A model generated the notes under the pieces. The model was not told the origin of the DNA. It did not search any database and saw only the letters and a list, made by a program, of their open reading frames with translations. This document shows positions 34,198 to 42,435 of a DNA stretch of 64,000 bases, in pieces. The DNA lies in the NCBI RefSeq assembly GCF_013283875.1, contig NZ_CP054139.1:4216001-4280000 (forward strand), given 5' to 3'. The DNA is from Mucilaginibacter mali. Lineage in GTDB: Bacteria > Bacteroidota > Bacteroidia > Sphingobacteriales > Sphingobacteriaceae. The translations under genes and the position numbers were made by a program. Each line of letters begins with the position of its first letter. The stretch's first letter is position 1.

Positions 34198-35252
34198 TGG
34201 ATACCTCGCGTTATAGCTGCCAGGTAGCGTTGCCCGGTTTTGGCCGGCAGGCGCAGCAGCGTTTGCAGCAGTCCCGGGTACTGATAGTCGGTATGGGCGG
34301 TTTAGGCTGCCCGGCAGCGCAGTACCTGGCCGCGGCAGGCGTGGGCGCATTGGGTATTACTGATAACGATACCGTGAGCATCAGCAACCTGCACCGCCAA
34401 ATATTATATACACCTGGCGACGCGGGCAGGGAGAAAGTAGCAGTTGCAGCTGAAAAGTTGCGGTTGCAAAATCCGAACATCAGCATCACTCCGTATAATT
34501 TAAAAGTTACAGCGGATAATGTGCTGGCTTTGTTCGGTCAGTACGATGTGATACTGGACGGCACCGACAATTTCGAAACCCGTTATTTACTGAACGACGC
34601 GGCAGTACTAAGCAACAAGCCCTTGATCTACGGTGCTATTTATCAATATGAAGGCCAAACAGCCGTCTGGAACGCCCCCAACCCTGATGGCACCCGCGGC
34701 CCCAATTACCGCGACCTATACCCACAGGTGGATGCCACCCAGATACCCAACTGCGCCGATGGCGGCGTGATACCCACCATTGCCGGGATGATTGGCTGCG
34801 CCATGGCCAACGAAGCTATTAAATACATCACCCAAACCGGCGAATTGCTGGCAGGCAAAATGCTGATGCTTGATACGCAAACCATGCAAAGCCGGGTGAT
34901 AAAAATTGGCGCTGCCACTAAAACCAATATCACACAATTAGCGCAAACCAGTGTTGCCGAAACCATAAGTGCAACAGCATTGAAAGCTTTACTGCCCGCT
35001 GGTACTATTGAACTCATCGACATTCGCGGCAACGAGGAGCATGAAGATTTTAACATCGGCGGCAGGCATATCCCGGCTTATAAACTGGAACGTAGTTTAG
35101 ATAGTTTTGATGATACCAAAACCATTGTGTTATACTGCACCATTGGCAAACGCAGTGCCGATGCGGTTAAGCGGCTGAGAGAGTTGAAGCCGGGTTTGAA
35201 TGTGGTTTCGCTGGAAGGTGGGGTGAAGGCTTGGGTGGAATTGGACAATTAA
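34197..35252 (+). CDS. HesA/MoeB/ThiF-family adenylyltransferase with C-terminal rhodanese domain
   Basis: A 351-residue E1-like enzyme that would adenylate the C-terminal Gly-Gly of MoaD so it can receive sulfur. The N-terminal domain has GMGGLGCPAAQYLAAAGVG and NLHRQILY, TDNFETRY; the C-terminal ~110 residues form a rhodanese domain with the persulfide Cys in VLYCTIGKRS. Unlike E. coli MoeB, the zinc CxxC pairs are absent (PNYRDLYP where PCxxC is usual), as in some MoeBR/ThiF relatives. The fused rhodanese could supply the sulfur directly. Start codon overlaps the MobA stop (TGATG). A ThiS-directed role is possible, but the Moco context favours MoaD. Confidence 0.9.
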   Translation: MDTSRYSCQVALPGFGRQAQQRLQQSRVLIVGMGGLGCPAAQYLAAAGVGALGITDNDTVSISNLHRQILYTPGDAGREKVAVAAEKLRLQNPNISITPYNLKVTADNVLALFGQYDVILDGTDNFETRYLLNDAAVLSNKPLIYGAIYQYEGQTAVWNAPNPDGTRGPNYRDLYPQVDATQIPNCADGGVIPTIAGMIGCAMANEAIKYITQTGELLAGKMLMLDTQTMQSRVIKIGAATKTNITQLAQTSVAETISATALKALLPAGTIELIDIRGNEEHEDFNIGGRHIPAYKLERSLDSFDDTKTIVLYCTIGKRSADAVKRLRELKPGLNVVSLEGGVKAWVELDN

Positions 35253-35261
35253 AAACCAACC

Positions 35262-35347
35262 CGTCATCCTGAGCAATAGCGAAGGATCCCCGGCAAGCAG
35301 GGCGGCAATGCATAGTTTGGGATGCTTCGCTATCGCTCAGCATGACG
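35262..35347. repeat. Dispersed hairpin repeat, family A
   Basis: It begins CGTCATCCTGAGCAATAGCG and ends CGCTATCGCTCAGCATGACG. Its left arm also pairs with a separate right-arm copy at 35523-35553 (CCTTCGTTATCGCTC then AGGATGACG). Confidence 0.85.
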
Positions 35348-35392
35348 AAATCTTTTACTCACGGCGTAGCCGAAACCCAAACCTCGTCCCGC

Positions 35393-35515
35393 CACTGGCT
35401 TCAGTTTATAACTGAAGCCCCGGATAGAAACAAGTCTATGACTTGTGTTTGCAGGTTTACGAAAGTCATAGACTTTCGTTTATCAGTCGGCTTCAGTTAT
35501 AAACTGAAGCCAGTG
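35393..35515. repeat. Nested REP-like palindrome array
   Basis: Four small dyads lie at 35397-35419 (GGCTTCAGTT/AACTGAAGCC), 35430-35446 (ACAAGTC/GACTTGT), 35461-35477 (GAAAGTC/GACTTTC) and 35489-35511 (GGCTTCAGTT/AACTGAAGCC). The outer two are also a perfect 27-bp inverted pair (35393-35419 with 35489-35515), so the whole array is a palindrome of palindromes. Confidence 0.85.
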
Positions 35516-35522
35516 TTTGGGT

Positions 35523-35553
35523 CGGGGATCCTTCGTTATCGCTCAGGATGACG
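35523..35553. repeat. Isolated right arm of a family A repeat
   Basis: GGGGATCCTTCG, then TTATCGCTCAGGATGACG, is the reverse complement (two mismatches) of 35262-35292. It suggests a family A hairpin split by the REP-like array. Confidence 0.65.
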
Positions 35554-35570
35554 AGAAAAAAGGAGAGTAT

Positions 35571-35990
35571 CTATGGCGTAGCCGAAACCCACACCTCGCC
35601 ATCTTCAAAAACTTCCTTTTTCCAAATAGGTACGGTCTTTTTCAAAGTATCGATCAAAAAGCGGCAGGCATCAAAAGTGGCATCACGATGGGCGGCGGCT
35701 ACGGCTATGATCACCGGTACCTCGCCAACTTCAAGTACGCCCGTGCGGTGGTGAATAGCCACGCGCTGCACCGGCCATTGCCGCATGGCTTGGTCGGCCA
35801 GTTTCTGCATTTCGCTGATGGCCATTTTTTCGTAGGCTTCAAATTCCAGTCGTAGTACACGTTTGCCTTTGGTGGCGTTACGCACGGTACCTATAAATAC
35901 ATCAATGCCACCGCAGCCGGGGGCCATTACCCAATCGATACAGGTTTGGATGTTAAGGGGTTGGGGGGATATGTGGATTTGTGTGTTCAA
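35571..35990 (-). CDS. moaE: Molybdopterin synthase catalytic subunit
   Basis: A 139-residue MoaE that inserts the dithiolene sulfurs into cyclic pyranopterin monophosphate with MoaD. VFIGTVRNATKGKRVLRLEFEAYEKMA, HRTGVLEVGEVPVIIAV and the Lys-rich active-site region DTLKKTVPIWKKE are all present. It is encoded opposite to the other Moco genes and lies about 105 nt downstream of moaD on the same strand. The chosen start is a TTG at 35990; the first in-frame ATG would remove about 21 residues. A short palindrome-rich array lies just beyond its 3' end. Confidence 0.93.
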   Translation of the reverse strand: MNTQIHISPQPLNIQTCIDWVMAPGCGGIDVFIGTVRNATKGKRVLRLEFEAYEKMAISEMQKLADQAMRQWPVQRVAIHHRTGVLEVGEVPVIIAVAAAHRDATFDACRFLIDTLKKTVPIWKKEVFEDGEVWVSATP

Positions 35991-36094
35991 TGTTTATTAG
36001 TAATAATTGTTATGCCGAACTTGTTTTCGGCATCTCATCATATAGGTAACCTGTCCTGTGGGTTCCTGAAACAAGTTCAGGATGACATAGAATA

Positions 36095-36337
36095 CTACCC
36101 CCCGCTCACCGGCGGTATAACTGCTATCTCATCGCGTTCGTTAAGCAACAGATCATCGGCGGCGTATTCGTTATTTACGGCAAGCAGGTACGATGCGATC
36201 TGTTTCAGCCGGGGGTAGCGTGCTTCCAAGGCGGCTTTCAGGTCAGCGGCCGAAGCATCACCGGGCAGGTCAACTATAATGGATGACGCGCCGAAAATAT
36301 CTTTGGCAATACCGAATGCGAGGATAGTTAGCTTCAT
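36095..36337 (-). CDS. moaD: Molybdopterin synthase sulfur carrier subunit
   Basis: An 80-residue ubiquitin-fold protein. LKAALEARYPRLKQIASYLLAVNNEYA and the C-terminal VIPPVSGG are typical; the terminal Gly-Gly is the site that is adenylated and thiocarboxylated. It pairs with MoaE immediately downstream and is expected to be activated by the MoeB-like/rhodanese protein on the other strand. The moaD-moaE pair is in minus orientation, so the Moco genes form two convergent transcription units. Confidence 0.93.
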   Translation of the reverse strand: MKLTILAFGIAKDIFGASSIIVDLPGDASAADLKAALEARYPRLKQIASYLLAVNNEYAADDLLLNERDEIAVIPPVSGG

Positions 36338-36389
36338 ATTCTTGATCAGTGCTAAGTTAACAAACTCTTGTCATTTCAGCTCGGTTATC

Positions 36390-36525
36390 ATTTGGCTAAA
36401 GCCGTTTTATTTCATTGGTTATCCGTCCCATAAATGGGGACGGCAATGAATTATCGTTAATATAACTCATTGCCGTTGGCTTTAGCCAACGGATAGTTGC
36501 CATGACAGAGTGGGCTTTAGCCCAA
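36390..36525. repeat. REP-like palindrome array (core GGCTnnAGCC)
   Basis: It contains TTGGCTAAAGCC (36392-36403), CCGTCCCATAAATGGGGACGG (36423-36443), GTTGGCTTTAGCCAAC (36475-36490) and TGGGCTTTAGCCCA (36511-36524). It occupies the space between moaD and the symporter gene. Confidence 0.8.
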
Positions 36526-36578
36526 TTAATAGCGCACCACGTCCAATGTTAAACCTAAAATCGTATTATTGTTATGCA

Positions 36579-37805
36579 ATGAAAAAACTGATCAGCAACC
36601 TTACCTTCCAGGTACTTGTGGCCATACTTTTGGGTGTAATTGTGGGCTATTACTTTAAAGGCTTCGGCCCGACGGCGCAAACCATCAGCAAGGTCTTCAT
36701 CAGCATGATCACCATGCTGATCACCCCTATCATCTTCCTCACTATTGTGTTAGGCATTGCCGGTATGGACGATATGAAGAAGGTTGGCCGTGTTGGCGGT
36801 AAGGCCTTGCTGTATTTCGAGATCGTGACCACCTTCGCGCTGGTGATCGGCTTGGTGGTGGCCAATATTCTGCGCCCGGGCGATGGGGTTAACCCTAGCG
36901 TGCCTGCCGATGCCGCCAAACTGGCCGAATATCAGAAAGCCGCTTCGGAAATGAAATGGGGCGATTTTTTCGCGCATATTGTTCCGGGCAACGTGTTTGA
37001 TGCTTTTGCCAAAGGCGATGTGTTGCAGGTGTTGTTCTTTGCGATACTGTTCGGTTACGGCATCAGCAAAATGGGCGAGACCGGCAAACCGCTTATCGCC
37101 ACGTTCGATCGCTTATCGAAAGTGTTCTTCAATATCATGAAAGTGGTAATGAAACTGGCCCCTATCGGTGCCTTCGCTGGGATGGCCTATACCATTAGTA
37201 AGTACGGCGTACAAACTTTAAAACCGCTGGCCGCACTAATGGGTTCGGTTTATTTAACTATGTTCCTGTTCATTTTTGTGGTACTTAACCTTATTTGCTA
37301 TATCTACAAATTCAGTCTTTGGCAATACCTAAAATTTATTCGCGAAGAAATATTGATCGTACTGGGCACCTCGTCATCAGAATCGGCCCTGCCGGGGATG
37401 ATAGAGAAGATGGAAAAGTTTGGATGTTCCCGGTCGGTAGTTGGTCTGGTGATCCCTACGGGTTATTCATTCAATTTGGATGGTACGACCATTTACCTGT
37501 CAATGGCGGTAATATTTTTGGCGCAGGTGTTTAAGATCCCGTTATCGCTGGAGCAACAACTGGTGATCATCGGCATCCTGATGCTCACCTCTAAAGGCGC
37601 AGCGGCGGTTACCGGCGGCGGGTTCATCGTATTAACATCCACCCTAACGGCCATGAAGCTGATCCCGGTTGAAGGTGTGGCGATATTGCTGGGCGTAGAC
37701 CGTTTTATGTCGGAAGCGCGGGCTATTACCAACGTGATTGGCAATGGGGTGGCGACAATTGTGATAGCGAAGAGTGAGGGAGAGTTTAACCCCCCGGCCC
37801 CCTAA
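36579..37805 (+). CDS. Dicarboxylate/amino acid:cation symporter (DAACS family)
   Basis: A 408-residue inner-membrane symporter of the glutamate/C4-dicarboxylate family. It starts KKLISNLTFQVLVAILLGVIVGYYF; the re-entrant hairpin signature SSSESALPGM and the helix 7 region PTGYSFNLDGTTIYLSMAVIF, then TSKGAAAVTGGGFIVL, are complete. It couples uptake of glutamate, aspartate or C4-dicarboxylates to Na+ or H+. The ATG at 36579 was chosen because the frame's earlier start (36510) would place a REP palindrome in the coding sequence. Family C and F repeats follow the stop. Confidence 0.92.
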   Translation: MKKLISNLTFQVLVAILLGVIVGYYFKGFGPTAQTISKVFISMITMLITPIIFLTIVLGIAGMDDMKKVGRVGGKALLYFEIVTTFALVIGLVVANILRPGDGVNPSVPADAAKLAEYQKAASEMKWGDFFAHIVPGNVFDAFAKGDVLQVLFFAILFGYGISKMGETGKPLIATFDRLSKVFFNIMKVVMKLAPIGAFAGMAYTISKYGVQTLKPLAALMGSVYLTMFLFIFVVLNLICYIYKFSLWQYLKFIREEILIVLGTSSSESALPGMIEKMEKFGCSRSVVGLVIPTGYSFNLDGTTIYLSMAVIFLAQVFKIPLSLEQQLVIIGILMLTSKGAAAVTGGGFIVLTSTLTAMKLIPVEGVAILLGVDRFMSEARAITNVIGNGVATIVIAKSEGEFNPPAP

Positions 37806-38132
37806 AGGGGGAGTAAATGTCTGAATCAGAATTTTCAGGATTATTGAATTTTCAGAATTCTGTCCATCCTTAAATTCTGTAAATACTGATTCAGACAAAC
37901 GGCACCGCCCGCTCAACCTAAACCTGATTGCAACGGAAAGCCCGCAAACGCAGCGTAGCGAAGTGCGGACTTGCAGTGTAAAGCAGGGCTACCGACCGCC
38001 ATGAACTACTACCGTTCATTTTCAAGCCCCCTAAAGGGGAAACTTGTAAAGGGGGCAATAAGAGCTTGCTGTAATTTTTTTATTATCAGTATAAAAATTC
38101 CCCCTTTAGGGGGTTAGGGGGCTAAAATTTCT
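37806..38132. other. Gene-free region with repeats between the symporter and sucD
   Basis: It holds a GTCTGAATCAG hairpin (37818-37897), a segment resembling other genomic repeats (AACGCAGCGTAGCGAAGTGCGG, about 37930-37960) and several CCCCTAAAGGGG units (about 38028-38053 and 38099-38125). No gene is seen. Confidence 0.5.
37818..37897. repeat. TGTCTGAATCAG...CTGATTCAGACA hairpin repeat, family F-like
   Basis: The 12-bp outer arms are perfect; the interior has imperfectly repeated AATTTTCAG and CAGAATT units. A half copy lies at 20086-20097, next to the nrdA stop. Confidence 0.75.
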
Positions 38133-38163
38133 TTTGACATTACGGGCAATAACATTAGCTTTG
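38133..38163 (+). promoter_or_regulatory. sucD promoter
   Basis: TTTG (38133-38136), 19 nt, then TAGCTTTG (38156-38163): an exact Bacteroidota consensus. The predicted transcript starts about 14 nt before the ATG. Confidence 0.8.
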
Positions 38164-38183
38164 CGCAAATAAAAAATAGATAC

Positions 38184-39062
38184 ATGAGTGTCCTTGTAAA
38201 TAAAAATTCTAAAGTTATTGTTCAGGGTTTTACCGGTAAAGAAGGTACTTACCATGCAGAGCAAATGATTGCTTACGGCACGCAGCTGGTAGGCGGTGTT
38301 ACGCCGGGTAAAGGCGGTCAGCAACATTTGGACAGGCCTGTTTTTAACACCGTTAAAGACGCGGTTGTTGCTACGGGTGCCGATGTATCTATCATATTTG
38401 TTCCCCCTCCGTTCGGTGCCGACGCTATTATGGAAGCTGCCGAAGCGGGCATTAAAGTGATTGTTTGTATTACCGAAGGTATCCCAACCAAGGATATGAT
38501 AGCGGTGAAGGAATATTTGGTTGGTAAAGATACACGCCTGATCGGTCCTAACTGCCCGGGCATCATCACTGCCGACGAAGCTAAGATTGGTATCATGCCG
38601 GGCTTTATCTTCAAAAAAGGCAATGTTGGTGTGGTTTCAAAATCGGGTACCTTAACTTACGAAGCGGTTGACCAGGTGGTTAAAGCCGGTTTAGGTATCA
38701 CTACCGCTATCGGTATCGGTGGCGACCCTATTATTGGTACACCAACCAAAGAGGCCGTTGAAATGCTGATGAACGATCCTGATACCCACGGTATCATTAT
38801 GATCGGCGAGATTGGCGGTGGCATGGAAGCAGAAGCAGCCCGCTGGATAAAAGAAAACGGTACTAAGCCAGTTGTAGGTTTCATCGCCGGTCAAACCGCG
38901 CCTCCGGGCCGCCGTATGGGCCACGCCGGCGCTATTGTTGGTGGTGCCGACGATACCGCTGCTGCTAAAATGAAGATCATGGCCGAATGCGGTATCCGCG
39001 TGGTGGAGTCGCCTGCTGAAATTGGCGCTGCTATGGCTGAGGAACTGGCGAAGAAAGCTTAA
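38184..39062 (+). CDS. sucD: Succinate--CoA ligase, alpha subunit
   Basis: The 292-residue alpha subunit of succinyl-CoA synthetase in the TCA cycle. The CoA-binding Rossmann domain (VQGFTGKEGTYHAEQM, GVTPGKGGQ) is followed by the ligase domain with GPNCPGIIT and the phosphorylated His H247 in GRRMGHAGAIVGG. Full length. The beta subunit gene sucC is not adjacent, which is common in Bacteroidota but means separate regulation. It has a strong consensus promoter, and a terminator hairpin with a T tract lies 38 nt after the stop. Confidence 0.97.
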   Translation: MSVLVNKNSKVIVQGFTGKEGTYHAEQMIAYGTQLVGGVTPGKGGQQHLDRPVFNTVKDAVVATGADVSIIFVPPPFGADAIMEAAEAGIKVIVCITEGIPTKDMIAVKEYLVGKDTRLIGPNCPGIITADEAKIGIMPGFIFKKGNVGVVSKSGTLTYEAVDQVVKAGLGITTAIGIGGDPIIGTPTKEAVEMLMNDPDTHGIIMIGEIGGGMEAEAARWIKENGTKPVVGFIAGQTAPPGRRMGHAGAIVGGADDTAAAKMKIMAECGIRVVESPAEIGAAMAEELAKKA

Positions 39063-39099
39063 AAGTAAAAGGCGAAAGCCAAAAGGTTTTATATATCAG

Positions 39100-39135
39100 G
39101 AACCCGTTCGTTTTAGGCGAACGGGTTCTTTTTTT
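39100..39135 (+). terminator. sucD terminator
   Basis: An 11-bp perfect stem GAACCCGTTCG (39100-39110 with 39118-39128), loop TTTTAGG, followed by a run of seven T. Confidence 0.85.
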
Positions 39136-39141
39136 GCCTTA

Positions 39142-39310
39142 TTGTCATTGCGGGCGATAGCGCGGCGGTTAGACTCACCCGGTCGTTGCTTCGCCGACCA
39201 CCCTCTCTTTCCTTTGGAAAAAGAGGGAAGAAGCAATCTCCGATAACCCATTCCCTCTTTTCGCGCAGCGAAGAGAGGGTCGACCAGCGTAGCGTAGTCG
39301 GGGTGAGTAA
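39142..39310 (+). repeat. Family A half repeat followed by family B repeat
   Basis: A family A left arm (TGTCATTGCGGGCGATAGCG) at 39142-39170 is followed directly by a complete family B copy (39173-39310; ACTCACCCGGTCG to GTCGGGGTGAGTAA), as if B had replaced the right half of A. Confidence 0.8.
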
Positions 39311-39392
39311 TCGCGTCATTTGTTAAAAAATGTGAAAGCCCCACTCACATGACAACAGAATCCTATCTTGCCAGCTGAAAAATAAACCACTC

Positions 39393-40655
39393 ATGCTTAA
39401 ACCCATTAAATGGCTTTTTACAGCCATGCTGCTCTGCATTATCACCAACCTCGCTTCAGCACAAACTGATCTGACCGAAGCTATTGACAAACAACTGATC
39501 CCACTAACCACCACCGATCCTGGCGATGACCTTAGCGACCTTGCTAAACTGAAACCGCTGTTAAAAGATAAAACCATCATCGGCATAGGCGAAGCCACCC
39601 ATGGCACGCACGAGTTTTTTACCATGAAACACCGCATGCTGCAATTTTTGGTGAAAGAGATGAGTATAAAGACTTTTGTGATAGAAGGCGACATGGCCGG
39701 CACCGAATACATGAACAACTATGTGCTTAACAGCAAAGGCGACCTGAACGCGGGCATTTATGGCATGGGCCTTGGCGTTTGGATGCGGCAGGAGTTTGTA
39801 GATATGGTAAATTGGGTAAAGGCTTACAATGCTACCCAAACGCCAGAAAACAAGGTGCGCTTTTATGGCTGCGATATGCAATATGGCACCTTTGCCATTA
39901 AAATATTAAAGGATGAATTGAGCAGATTGGGCCGTTTTACGCCAGAAATGGAGGCAGGTGCCCCGGGCTTTAATAAATACACCCCATCGCTAACGGGGAA
40001 AGAAAAAGCAGCGATGCGCAATACGGTAGCAAAACTTGCCGAAGTAAAATTTACCGATGGCGATACTGCCCTGTTTAACCGCTGTGTGCGCGAATTGCAG
40101 CAGGTAACGGGTTATATAGACGCGGCATCTACCTTTTTCCCTGCCAAACAAGACGAATACCGCGATAAATGCATGGCCGAAAATGTGGAATACCTGAACA
40201 ACCATACCGGCCAAAATAAAATGATGCTTTGGGCACACAACGCGCATATCGGCAAAAACGATGGCAGCGACGGCCGCAAACGCATGGGTATGTGGCTAAG
40301 CCCAAATTTTAAGGATAAGTATTACGCCATGGGGTTCGACTTTAACGCGGGCAGCATGCTATCGTACGATGGGAAACTGCACAAAAATGTAGCGGTTGAA
40401 ATGCCTGTAGCCAAAACAGGTTCAAGCGGGGCTGTATTCGCGCAGTGCAGTGTGCCCAATTTTATACTCGATTTTAAAACGGCATCGGCAGATCCTGTTA
40501 TTAATACTTTTTTAAATGCCAGTATACCGTCATCATTTTACGGGGCGTCTTATAGCACAGGCGAAACGCCGCATTACGTTACCCACAAACTGGCCGCGGC
40601 TTATGATGCCATGATATTTATACGGGATACGCGGCCATCTATGGAGATAAAATAG
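39393..40655 (+). CDS. Secreted erythromycin-esterase-like protein
   Basis: A 420-residue protein with a signal peptide (ending NLASA) and an erythromycin-esterase (EreA/PF05139) domain. The active-site signature GIGEATHGTHEFF and the following HRMLQFLVKEM, FVIEGD, and WAHNAHIGK (a conserved His-Asn-His segment) are present. Ere enzymes hydrolyse the lactone of 14-membered macrolides, but most members of this family in environmental bacteria have unknown substrates, so resistance should not be assumed. Periplasmic or exported. It lies on its own between a family B repeat and an AT-rich gene. Confidence 0.88.
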   Translation: MLKPIKWLFTAMLLCIITNLASAQTDLTEAIDKQLIPLTTTDPGDDLSDLAKLKPLLKDKTIIGIGEATHGTHEFFTMKHRMLQFLVKEMSIKTFVIEGDMAGTEYMNNYVLNSKGDLNAGIYGMGLGVWMRQEFVDMVNWVKAYNATQTPENKVRFYGCDMQYGTFAIKILKDELSRLGRFTPEMEAGAPGFNKYTPSLTGKEKAAMRNTVAKLAEVKFTDGDTALFNRCVRELQQVTGYIDAASTFFPAKQDEYRDKCMAENVEYLNNHTGQNKMMLWAHNAHIGKNDGSDGRKRMGMWLSPNFKDKYYAMGFDFNAGSMLSYDGKLHKNVAVEMPVAKTGSSGAVFAQCSVPNFILDFKTASADPVINTFLNASIPSSFYGASYSTGETPHYVTHKLAAAYDAMIFIRDTRPSMEIK

Positions 40656-40746
40656 TTGTGAGGGTAATCACTTATCTATCCATGAGCTAATAATGCGGCC
40701 TTGAGATTAAAAATTAAGGTGTAAATTGCCGTAAAACTTAAACTTT

Positions 40747-42432
40747 ATGATAGATAAAATATCGTTAAAATTTGGTTCATCTACAGGGCAGTCTAACTTA
40801 GAAATTGATGTAACTCCTATAACCGTTTTTGTAGGCCCCAATAATTCTGGTAAAAGTAAAGTTTTAATTGAGATTGAATTTTTTGCCAGGCGTAGCCATG
40901 GCTCTGTATCAGACGTTATTATTAAAGACTTGGTATATACACCATTATCAAAAAAAGAAATTGAAGAGGAAATTGATAAAATAACTTCTGCCCCTAATAC
41001 AAATGAGCATATAAGTGCAGGCACCGTCATACTTGCAAAGGTGAATGCACAAAGTAATCAAGCATCTCGGATAAGTGTTGATAAGCAAGGATTGATAGAT
41101 GAAGCACAAAATCCAACCACAAAATACGGATATTATTCGCCATTTGTATCATTATATACCTTAAGGTTAAATGGGACAAATCGATTAAATTTACTAAAAG
41201 AACAACCTGCAGGAGATTTACAAGCTACACCTGCTAATCATTTAGCTCATCTCTTCGTTAACAATGAATTAAGGCAAGAAGTTCGAAGAATTATATTCGA
41301 TGCTTTTGGGAAATATTATGTAATTGACCCAACAAATATTGGGAAACTACGCATTAGACTTGCAGATAGAGCACCTAAGAATGAACGTGAAGAAAAGGGA
41401 TGGGAAAAAGAATCTGTTGATTATCATAGTCAAAGTACCTTAATAGATGTTGCAAGCGATGGGGTTAAGGCTTTTTCTGGAATTATTACTACATTATTAG
41501 CAGGCGATCCTAAAATTACATTAATAGATGAACCAGAGGCTTTTTTGCATCCAGGCCTTGCCAGTAAACTCGGAAAAGAAATTGGCAGGTCTCTTCGGAA
41601 TTCAAAAAAACGACTTTTTGTTTCTACACACAGTTCGTCATTTTTGATGGGGTGCATACAATCCGGAGCACCGCTAAATATAGTCCGGCTAACTTATAAA
41701 AATGAAATACCAACCGCAAGATTACTGCCCCAGGACAAGATCTTACATTTAATGCGGCACCCTTTACTTAGATCGACCGGGGTTTTAAATGGATTATTTT
41801 ATGAAACTGTAATTGTAACTGAAGCAGACTCAGATAGGGCTTTCTATCAAGAAATAAATGAAAGATTACTATCTCAAAATAACGGAAGAGGCATAACCAA
41901 TTGTTTGTTTATAAACGCACAGAACAAACAAACAGTTTGGGATATTGTGAGGCCATTGCGAGAATTAGGGATTCCTGCTATTGGGATAGTTGATATAGAT
42001 GTTGTTAAAGAAGGTGGTCAAGTATTTACTAAATTACTTGAGAATACATTCATTCCACAGTTAAATCACCAAGCCTTTCAGAACCAAAGAAAGACAATAT
42101 ATGATGCATTAGAATTGACTAAAACGAAATGGAAAGTAGCAGGAGGAATAAACGTACTTGATAGGGAAAGTAAAGAAGCCTGTTCTAATTTTTTTGATCA
42201 ATTAGAGGAGTATGGCATATTTGTCGTTAGAAATGGAGAATTAGAGTCTTGGCTAAAATATCTTGGAGCAACAGGTCATGGATCTAACTGGCTGATAGAG
42301 ATATTTGAGAAGATGGGGGAAACCCCTGACGCAGGAGACTATGTAAAGCCACAAAATGATGATGTATGGATGTTTATGGACAGCATCCAAAAATGGCTTG
42401 AAAATAAAAACAGGAAAGGAATTCCACAATAA
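40747..42432 (+). CDS. OLD-family ATPase with TOPRIM nuclease domain (defence-like, orphan)
   Basis: A 561-residue protein. The N-terminal ABC-type ATPase has Walker A GPNNSGKS at 30-37, Walker B with LIDEPEAFLHP at 259-269 (D261, E262) and an H-loop His at 295 (STHSS). The C-terminal TOPRIM domain has E359 with D361/D363 (VTEADSDRAFY) and D416-x-D418 (GIVDIDVV). This is the OLD/GajA arrangement, proteins that cut DNA and often act in phage defence. No UvrD-like GajB, reverse transcriptase or other partner is adjacent. The coding sequence is visibly richer in A/T than all its neighbours and has an unlike codon use, suggesting acquisition by transfer. Its stop is 3 nt from that of the convergent RluA gene. 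Confidence 0.85.
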   Translation: MIDKISLKFGSSTGQSNLEIDVTPITVFVGPNNSGKSKVLIEIEFFARRSHGSVSDVIIKDLVYTPLSKKEIEEEIDKITSAPNTNEHISAGTVILAKVNAQSNQASRISVDKQGLIDEAQNPTTKYGYYSPFVSLYTLRLNGTNRLNLLKEQPAGDLQATPANHLAHLFVNNELRQEVRRIIFDAFGKYYVIDPTNIGKLRIRLADRAPKNEREEKGWEKESVDYHSQSTLIDVASDGVKAFSGIITTLLAGDPKITLIDEPEAFLHPGLASKLGKEIGRSLRNSKKRLFVSTHSSSFLMGCIQSGAPLNIVRLTYKNEIPTARLLPQDKILHLMRHPLLRSTGVLNGLFYETVIVTEADSDRAFYQEINERLLSQNNGRGITNCLFINAQNKQTVWDIVRPLRELGIPAIGIVDIDVVKEGGQVFTKLLENTFIPQLNHQAFQNQRKTIYDALELTKTKWKVAGGINVLDRESKEACSNFFDQLEEYGIFVVRNGELESWLKYLGATGHGSNWLIEIFEKMGETPDAGDYVKPQNDDVWMFMDSIQKWLENKNRKGIPQ

Positions 42433-42435
42433 ATA

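Noticed and set aside
35393..35515. CRISPR array or tandem repeat
   Set aside because: Units are different palindromes in nested inverted order, not direct repeats with unique spacers.
39393..40655. Macrolide resistance gene
   Set aside because: The fold signature fits the erythromycin-esterase family, but most environmental members have unknown substrates, so resistance is not claimed.
40747..42432. Complete Gabija system
   Set aside because: Only a GajA-like protein is present; no UvrD-like GajB gene is on either side.
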